64,000 bases of DNA, from NCBI RefSeq assembly GCF_029227915.1, contig NC_079883.1, forward strand, positions 10,912,001 through 10,976,000, read 5' to 3'. The notes beneath the pieces are model-generated. The model searched no databases. It saw only the letters and a list, made by a program, of their open reading frames with translations, and was not told where the DNA came from. Positions 56,013 through 64,000 of the stretch are shown here, piece by piece; positions within the stretch are counted from its first letter, which is position 1; each line of letters starts with the position of its first letter. Origin of the DNA: Hydractinia symbiolongicarpus (lineage: Eukaryota; Cnidaria; Hydrozoa; Anthoathecata; Hydractiniidae). A program made the position numbers and the translations under genes.

Positions 56013-56177
56013 ATACTTACCTGACGGGGAAGTAAAGACTGATCAATGAGGGTTTTCTTCCAGAGTAAGGCTCTTGCATTGCACTACGCTTGGGCTGACC
56101 TCTGCGATTACTGCAAACGTCAGTAACTCGACCGTACAATTTCTGGTAGTGGGGGCCTGCGTCCGCGCTCGCCCCCT
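56013..56177 (+). ncRNA. U1: U1 snRNA, repeat 10 (variant near stem-loop II)
   Basis: G-to-A at 56067 turns AGTGAGG into AGTAAGG near the base of stem-loop II. The 5' end, U1A loop and Sm site are unchanged. Confidence 0.95.
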
Positions 56178-56504
56178 CCTTAAGTCAAAATGAATGAGCT
56201 TAGAAAAGTTGCGCGGCCAAATGTCGGTGGTGACTTAAACGCTAAGGTAAAACCTCGCTTGGCTGTTACGAAACGTGATTGCGATATAAGTCCTCGGAAG
56301 GCGGCGGAATTTTATTTTATTTGCCATTCCGTCAGGGTTATTGGATGATCGGCAATAGATCGAGTTTGTATGCATTTGAAAGCTCTTTTTTCTCGTACTA
56401 TCACCTGAAAATGTCGTAGGAAAATGTCATAGGAAACACTTTCAACAACCGCCACGTTCCTTAATTGTTATAACAAGAAATATATCACAGCAAATGAAAA
56501 TGAA

Positions 56505-56624
56505 AAGCCTACGACACCGGGAGTTCCCAGGCGGTCCCCCATCCAAGTACTATCCCGGCCCGACGATGCTTAACTTCCGTGATCAGACGAGAACGGGTGT
56601 GTTCATCGTGGTATGGCCGTAGAC
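56505..56624 (-). rRNA. 5S: 5S rRNA, repeat 10
   Basis: Same as repeat 1 by eye. Confidence 0.97.
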
Positions 56625-56821
56625 ATTAGTAGGTGCAAATACGTGCAATTTATTTTGACGTTGTGATCAAATTTTTTTATTTAATTTCTTTGAGTTACTT
56701 AGGACAAGGCGTATGCATGGATTATCTATTAGACTTTAAGGTTATAGTTTTGTGAAAAAAACAATGTTTTTTTAAAGATGTGTGGCTATAAAAATAGCCG
56801 TTGTTTTCTGAGTGTAGCGGT

Positions 56822-57202
56822 TTACTTCTTCTGTCCTTTGTCGTTCTTCTTTGGGAGTAAGACAGCTTGAATGTTTGGCAAAACACCACCAGCTGCAATG
56901 GTTACACCGCTCAAAAGTTTGTTTAATTCTTCATCATTACGAACAGCCAATTGTAAATGTCTTGGAATAATCCTAGCTTTTTTGTTGTCTCTTGCTGCGT
57001 TACCAGCCAACTCCAATATCTCAGCAGATAAATATTCCAAGACGGCTGCTAAGTAAACTGGTGCTCCAGATCCAATTCGGTTAGCATAGTGCCCTCTACG
57101 AAGGAATCTATGCACTCTACCGACTGGAAATTGAAGTCCAGCTCTTGAGGATCTTGTCTTGGCTTTAGCCTTAGCTTTTCCACCTTTTCCACGTCCAGAC
57201 AT
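56822..57202 (-). CDS. H2A: Histone H2A, repeat 10
   Basis: Consensus H2A. Stem-loop at 56784-56799. Confidence 0.99.
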   Translation of the reverse strand: MSGRGKGGKAKAKAKTRSSRAGLQFPVGRVHRFLRRGHYANRIGSGAPVYLAAVLEYLSAEILELAGNAARDNKKARIIPRHLQLAVRNDEELNKLLSGVTIAAGGVLPNIQAVLLPKKNDKGQKK

Positions 57203-57486
57203 AACTGCGATTTGATTTGTAAGTTAATACAAAAACGTACGAATATTTAACGTAAGTGTTAACGAAATAAACTTTACTCGTTTTTTCATCATAAAAATAG
57301 GATCGAAATCATGTTTTTTTAACCAATCATAATTAAGTATTAAACAAAAGATTTTTTTTTTAACCAATTAAATTGCGTATCGGCGTTTTCGGATCGAATT
57401 CGATCCGATTTTTTTACTTATAAACAAAAAGTTTTGACTTGCAGTTTAATGCTTATTTACAAGTTAAGTAGCAAAAATTTTTAACC

Positions 57487-57891
57487 ATGTCTGACGCAGC
57501 AGCTAAAGGAGGAAAACAGGCACCTAAAGTAGCCAAGAAAGGTGAAAAAAGAGCCGGCAAAAAAGGAGGAAAGATTGGTGGAACTGGTGAAAAGAAACGC
57601 AAGAGAAAGAGAAAGGAAAGTTATGCTATTTACATCTACAATGTTTTGAAACAAGTTCACCCAGATGTCGGAGTTTCAAGCAAAGCTATGAGCATCATGA
57701 ACTCATTTGTCAACGACATCTTTGAGCGCATTGCTTCCGAAGCTTCGCGTTTGGCTCTTCAAAACAAAAAGTCGACCATCTCTTCTCGTGAAATTCAAAC
57801 CGCAGTACGTCTTCTCTTGCCTGGAGAACTTGCAAAACACGCAGTCAGTGAAGGAACAAAAGCCGTCACAAAATACACAAGCAGCAAGTAA
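57487..57891 (+). CDS. H2B: Histone H2B, repeat 10
   Basis: Consensus H2B. Stem-loop at 57915-57930. Confidence 0.99.
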   Translation: MSDAAAKGGKQAPKVAKKGEKRAGKKGGKIGGTGEKKRKRKRKESYAIYIYNVLKQVHPDVGVSSKAMSIMNSFVNDIFERIASEASRLALQNKKSTISSREIQTAVRLLLPGELAKHAVSEGTKAVTKYTSSK

Positions 57892-58351
57892 ACCAACGTC
57901 TACCAAACACAAACGGTCTTTTTTAAGACCACACATCTTTAAAAAAACATTTACTTGGCGTCACTACAAGTTAACCGAAGTTAATAAAACTTCTAAATAA
58001 TGTGCTTAAGAACACTAGCCTACATTTAAAATACTTCCCCATGTGTGTGTGGATTAGCTTCACTTTTCATACGTATTATTAGCTGTACTTGCAGAAAAGA
58101 CAAGTACATTGATCCATGTTATTGCTTACATTTAACTTAACCCAGCTTTTCACGGAAACACTCCCAGGCAAATTAACCCTACAAAGTATTTCTAAATTTT
58201 TTTTGTGTCATATATGACATAGTATCGTATAGCAATAAATGTAACTGTGACAAGACTTTACACATTGTGTAATTTGGAAGCGTGCACAAAGTAATGTTTT
58301 AAAAGATTTGTGGCTATAAAAATAGCCGTTTTTGTTGAGCAATGACAACGC

Positions 58352-58708
<357 letters not shown>

Positions 58709-59186
58709 TTAACAGAATTCAGACAGCTTTAAAAAGAGGCCATAAAATTACCTACTGCTCGTGGAAACACCCTAATTAACCAATAGAGTTGCGTCATTAC
58801 AAAATGTTCCGAACATTTTGTACATTTTTTTAAGTAAAACTGTAGTTTTTTTAAAAATTCGTGGTCTTAATGTTTCAGTAAGGCAATAAATTTGGCATCG
58901 TTGGAATTCGCCAAACCTTCTGCTACTTACTAAAAAAAAAAAAAGTCAAAAGCTTTTGTGTATCAGAAGATACAGCCGTTTTCCCGTAGCCAAAAAACAC
59001 AGATTTTATAAAAATGTTAAAGTAATGAGCGTAATGTCATTATGCAGCCAATCAGAAATTACTTTCTTAGCACCAATCAAATGGTTTGTTTTGAACCTTA
59101 GCTGTCAATCAATATGAGAAATAAAACTTTGGCGCGATAGTGCATTTTAGACCGTCTTGTGTATCCGTACTACATCGACTTCTTAA

Positions 59187-59600
<414 letters not shown>

Positions 59601-59961
59601 GCATCTTACCAAACAAAAAACGGCTATTTTTATAGCCACACATCCATAAAAAATATTACGGCTAGCTTTTTATATCAAACTTTGTCCTGCTTTCTGTTTA
59701 AATTTTATGCTACATAAAAATTTTATGCTACATAAAGTTTGACAATGTTAAAAATATGAAGGGCAAGAAAAGTAAAAGCAAGAAAATAAGAAATTTAAAA
59801 ACGAAAATACTTAAACTTAGGGAATCTAATCTTAAATTTACTCTTTTTTAACTGTTTAAGTGACTTAAACAAGTTTAACTTTGTACCAAGATAATGCTTT
59901 TTTGTAAATGTGTGGCTATAAAAATAGCCGTTTGTTAATGTAATAGCCAGATACACACAAA

Positions 59962-60513
59962 TTATTTTTTTGCGGTCTTCTTTGCTGCCTTTTTGGGAGT
60001 CTTTTTGACCTTCTTTGCTGCAGGTTTTTTAGCAACAGGCTTCTTTGTGGGTTTCTTAGCTGCTGGTTTCTTAGCCGAGGCTTTCTTTGTGGCAGGCTTC
60101 TTTGCTGCTTTCTTTGGCGTGCTCTTCTTTGCTGGCTTCTTTTTTGGTGTACTTTTCTTTGCAGTAGGCTTCTTTGCCGTTGGCTTTTTTGCTGCGGCCT
60201 TTTTCTTAGGTTTTTCTTTTTTTACCTGACCTAGCTTGAATGATCCAGAAGCACCAGTGCCTTTAGTTTGAATCAAATCGCCTGATGTTACTCCTCGTTT
60301 AAGAGCCATTTTCAGATGATGATCTGAGTTTTCAGCAACTTTGTAATTTGCATGAATATATTTTGTAATAGCTTGGCGAGATGAACCACCGCGTTCCTTT
60401 AGGGTAGCGATAGCAGCCTTGATCATGTCCACATATTTAGGGTGATCAGCTGTCTTCTTTGCAGCAGGTTTCTTCTTGGGTGCGATTTTCTTTGGAGAAG
60501 CTGCTTCACTCAT
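59962..60513 (-). CDS. H1: Linker histone H1, repeat 11
   Basis: Consensus H1. Stem-loop at 59914-59929; the A run after it is interrupted by one G on the transcript strand (59897). Confidence 0.97.
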   Translation of the reverse strand: MSEAASPKKIAPKKKPAAKKTADHPKYVDMIKAAIATLKERGGSSRQAITKYIHANYKVAENSDHHLKMALKRGVTSGDLIQTKGTGASGSFKLGQVKKEKPKKKAAAKKPTAKKPTAKKSTPKKKPAKKSTPKKAAKKPATKKASAKKPAAKKPTKKPVAKKPAAKKVKKTPKKAAKKTAKK

Positions 60514-61092
60514 TTTTAATGTTTTCTTACAACAATCCAACGATAAACGATGCTTGTTATCACAGTAGAAGTATACTAAACATTACCGTGTAAATGAGAT
60601 ATAATTTAAGACGGTGCGAAGTATGCGGACGTAAAAGTACCACTCCCGGGAATTGATTTGGCGCGAAAACAGAAATGTGTGTTTCTGTACATCGTATAAT
60701 GTCCGTTTTGGGTGCCGCGACTATGCGAAAGCATGTTAATTTTTATTTGTAGTACGACGCAATAGTCTGCAAGAGAAGCTGCTGGAGTTTGAGGTCTTCA
60801 GCATTACATCTAGTCTGTTAATTTGGGCTTCTTCCGCGCTCGTGTTAGGATTTTCATAAAGCGTTCTTTGGTTTGCGTTGCGTATGTCGGCCTACATCAT
60901 CGACACGGCCTGTTTCCGGCTATTAGGAGCAATTCATATATTGGGCACTGCGTTTCGACTTTTTTATTAGACCACAGTAAAAAAATTCACTCACAGAAGT
61001 CCCTTTCTTTCATGGCTACAAACACGAAGAATTCTGTCGTAAGTAAAACGAATGCGCAAGCCAAAATGACGATGGGGCGAAGTCATAAGCAT

Positions 61093-61165
61093 GGCCCTGT
61101 GGCCCAATGGATAAGGCATCTGACTACGAATCAGGGGATTCCAGGTTCGACTCCTGGCAGGGTCG
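61093..61165 (+). tRNA. tRNA-Arg-ACG: tRNA-Arg(ACG), repeat 11
   Basis: Intact, as in repeat 1. Confidence 0.97.
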
Positions 61166-61487
61166 CACTGTCGCATTTCGGCTGCATGGTCTACTGTGTA
61201 ACGCGCGCGCACGTTCTGGCGTAATGCGTTGATAAACGGAATGTACGCAGACATATTGGAAAGTAATATCACGCACTTAGTATCGTCGCCTTTGTTAGCA
61301 TTCATGTAAGTTACCATCCACTCGCTACAGTCGCTCTCCATCCTACGGCTAAATCAACAGCCGTGATTTTTACTATGTCGCCGTCCATCCGTACGCGGTG
61401 ACAGTTGTAAGCTTTACAGTAACGTGACATGCTCCACAAGCAGTTACGGTGTGTGGACGATGCCTATCATGGCAACGCTTGTTCTTT

Positions 61488-61673
61488 ATCGCTTCTCGGC
61501 CTAATGGCTAAGATCAAGTGTAGTATCTGTTCTTATCAGTTTAATATCTGGTAGGCCATTCTCTGAATGGTCAGTATATTAATCTGATTTTTGGCCTTGG
61601 GTCATGGAGGTGGATTCATTCACGCCGTGACCACGGGTTGCCTTGGTGTTGCACTATTACCGATGGCGGCCCA
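61488..61673 (+). ncRNA. U2: U2 snRNA, repeat 11
   Basis: No difference noticed from repeat 1. Confidence 0.96.
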
Positions 61674-61864
61674 CATAAGCAATAAAAGAATAATAGCAGT
61701 CCTCTTTCCGACGGCACTCTGCATAGTCTACGGCGGGAACAAAACGCGTACACTGGGGGAGAATACAGCCTATGCCCCGCGACACGGCAGTTTATAACAC
61801 ACTCAAGCCACAAGCATTAACAAACTTTGAAGGGTACCCTCATGCTACGGTGCAGTTCCAACTC

Positions 61865-62029
61865 ATACTTACCTGACGGGGAAGTAAAGACTGATCAATG
61901 AGGGTTTTCTTCCAGAGTGAGGCTCTTGCATTGCACTACGCTTGGGCTGACCTCTGCGATTACTGCAAACGTCAGTAACTCGACCGTACAATTTCTGGTA
62001 GTGGGGGCCTGCGTCCGCGCTCGCCCCCT
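61865..62029 (+). ncRNA. U1: U1 snRNA, repeat 11
   Basis: No difference noticed from repeat 1. Confidence 0.96.
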
Positions 62030-62356
62030 CCTTAAGTCAAAATGAATGAGCTTAGAAAAGTTGCGCGGCCAAATGTCGGTGGTGACTTAAACGCTAAGGT
62101 AAAACCTCGCTTGGCTGTTACGAAACGTGATTGCGATATAAGTCCTCGGAAGGCGGCGGAATTTTATTTTATTTGCCATTCCGTCAGGGTTATTGGATGA
62201 TCGGCAATAGATCGAGTTTGTATGCATTTGAAAGCTCTTTTTTCTCGTACTATCACCTGAAAATGTCGTAGGAAAATGTCATAGGAAACACTTTCAACAA
62301 CCGCCACGTTCCTTAATTGTTATAACAAGAAATATATCACAGCAAATGAAAATGAA

Positions 62357-62476
62357 AAGCCTACGACACCGGGAGTTCCCAGGCGGTCCCCCATCCAAGT
62401 ACTATCCCGGCCCGACGATGCTTAACTTCCGTGATCAGACGAGAACGGGTGTGTTCATCGTGGTATGGCCGTAGAC
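62357..62476 (-). rRNA. 5S: 5S rRNA, repeat 11
   Basis: Same as repeat 1 by eye. Confidence 0.97.
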
Positions 62477-62673
62477 ATTAGTAGGTGCAAATACGTGCAA
62501 TTTATTTTGACGTTGTGATCAAATTTTTTTATTTAATTTCTTTGAGTTACTTAGGACAAGGCGTATGCATGGATTATCTATTAGACTTTAAGGTTATAGT
62601 TTTGTGAAAAAAACAATGTTTTTTTAAAGATGTGTGGCTATAAAAATAGCCGTTGTTTTCTGAGTGTAGCGGT

Positions 62674-63054
62674 TTACTTCTTCTGTCCTTTGTCGTTCTT
62701 CTTTGGGAGTAAGACAGCTTGAATGTTTGGCAAAACACCACCAGCTGCAATGGTTACACCGCTCAAAAGTTTGTTTAATTCTTCATCATTACGAACAGCC
62801 AATTGTAAATGTCTTGGAATAATCCTAGCTTTTTTGTTGTCTCTTGCTGCGTTACCAGCCAACTCCAATATCTCAGCAGATAAATATTCCAAGACGGCTG
62901 CTAAGTAAACTGGTGCTCCAGATCCAATTCGGTTAGCATAGTGCCCTCTACGAAGGAATCTATGCACTCTACCGACTGGAAATTGAAGTCCAGCTCTTGA
63001 GGATCTTGTCTTGGCTTTAGCCTTAGCTTTTCCACCTTTTCCACGTCCAGACAT
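62674..63054 (-). CDS. H2A: Histone H2A, repeat 11
   Basis: Consensus H2A. Stem-loop at 62636-62651. Confidence 0.99.
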   Translation of the reverse strand: MSGRGKGGKAKAKAKTRSSRAGLQFPVGRVHRFLRRGHYANRIGSGAPVYLAAVLEYLSAEILELAGNAARDNKKARIIPRHLQLAVRNDEELNKLLSGVTIAAGGVLPNIQAVLLPKKNDKGQKK

Positions 63055-63338
63055 AACTGCGATTTGATTTGTAAGTTAATACAAAAACGTACGAATATTT
63101 AACGTAAGTGTTAACGAAATAAACTTTACTCGTTTTTTCATCATAAAAATAGGATCGAAATCATGTTTTTTTAACCAATCATAATTAAGTATTAAACAAA
63201 AGATTTTTTTTTTAACCAATTAAATTGCGTATCGGCGTTTTCGGATCGAATTCGATCCGATTTTTTTACTTATAAACAAAAAGTTTTGACTTGCAGTTTA
63301 ATGCTTATTTACAAGTTAAGTAGCAAAAATTTTTAACC

Positions 63339-63743
63339 ATGTCTGACGCAGCAGCTAAAGGAGGAAAACAGGCACCTAAAGTAGCCAAGAAAGGTGAAAA
63401 AAGAGCCGGCAAAAAAGGAGGAAAGATTGGTGGAACTGGTGAAAAGAAACGCAAGAGAAAGAGAAAGGAAAGTTATGCTATTTACATCTACAATGTTTTG
63501 AAACAAGTTCACCCAGATGTCGGAGTTTCAAGCAAAGCTATGAGCATCATGAACTCATTTGTCAACGACATCTTTGAGCGCATTGCTTCCGAAGCTTCGC
63601 GTTTGGCTCTTCAAAACAAAAAGTCGACCATCTCTTCTCGTGAAATTCAAACCGCAGTACGTCTTCTCTTGCCTGGAGAACTTGCAAAACACGCAGTCAG
63701 TGAAGGAACAAAAGCCGTCACAAAATACACAAGCAGCAAGTAA
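63339..63743 (+). CDS. H2B: Histone H2B, repeat 11
   Basis: Consensus H2B, last complete gene of the window. Stem-loop at 63767-63782. Confidence 0.99.
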   Translation: MSDAAAKGGKQAPKVAKKGEKRAGKKGGKIGGTGEKKRKRKRKESYAIYIYNVLKQVHPDVGVSSKAMSIMNSFVNDIFERIASEASRLALQNKKSTISSREIQTAVRLLLPGELAKHAVSEGTKAVTKYTSSK

Positions 63744-64000
63744 ACCAACGTCTACCAAACACAAACGGTCTTTTTTAAGACCACACATCTTTAAAAAAAC
63801 ATTTACTTGGCGTCACTACAAGTTAACCGAAGTTAATAAAACTTCTAAATAATGTGCTTAAGATCACTAGCCTACATTTAAAATACTTCCCCATGTGTGT
63901 GTGGATTAGCTTCACTTTTCATACGTATTATTAGCTGTACTTGCAGAAAAGACAAGTACATTGATCCATGTTATTGCTTACATTTAACTTAACCCAGCTT

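Overview
The window is one uninterrupted tandem array. A unit of about 5,852 bp is repeated 11 times head to tail; the first copy lacks 152 bp of H4 at the left edge and the last copy is cut at the right edge. Every unit carries nine genes in the same order: H4(-), H3(+), H1(-), tRNA-Arg(ACG)(+), U2 snRNA(+), U1 snRNA(+), 5S rRNA(-), H2A(-), H2B(+). The units are almost identical. Seven of the nine complete units are exactly 5,852 bp by feature spacing; repeat 5 is 5,837 bp, repeat 6 is 5,853 bp and repeat 9 is 5,849 bp. (This count of seven includes repeats 2, 3, 4, 7, 8, 10, plus repeat 1 to 2 spacing measured on H3.)

Organism: a metazoan nuclear genome. The histone genes are intronless, replication-dependent types ending in a histone stem-loop instead of a poly(A) signal. 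H3 is of the animal H3.2 type, and U1, U2 and 5S are clearly eukaryotic and animal-like. AT-rich spacers and the H1 and H2B sequences suggest an invertebrate. A cnidarian, perhaps a hydrozoan, would fit, but that is inference and not proven by the sequence.

Layout of a unit, in repeat-1 coordinates: H4 and H3 diverge from a 526-bp promoter region (161-686) with CCAAT boxes, an E2F-like site and a 25-bp inverted repeat. H3 and H1 converge. H1 has its own promoter with a perfect E2F palindrome and the AAACACA H1 box. A GC-richer non-coding-RNA block follows: tRNA-Arg 2590-2662, U2 2985-3170, U1 3362-3526, 5S 3854-3973 on the other strand. H2A and H2B diverge from a 284-bp promoter (4552-4835) with two CCAAT boxes, a 20-bp palindrome and a TATA box. 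H2B converges with the H4 of the next unit.

Together one unit encodes all five histones plus RNAs for splicing (U1, U2), the ribosome (5S) and decoding (tRNA-Arg, for the arginine-rich histones among others). It mixes Pol II histone, Pol II snRNA and two kinds of Pol III promoter. Most differences between copies are private single-base changes. Notable ones are a 14-bp frameshifting deletion in H4 of repeat 5, a C56-to-G change in the tRNA of repeats 2 and 3, two different replacements of the same H4 glutamine in repeats 7 and 10, and rare replacements in H2B (repeats 1 and 8) and H3 (repeat 9). I saw no transposon, CRISPR array, bacterial or viral gene.
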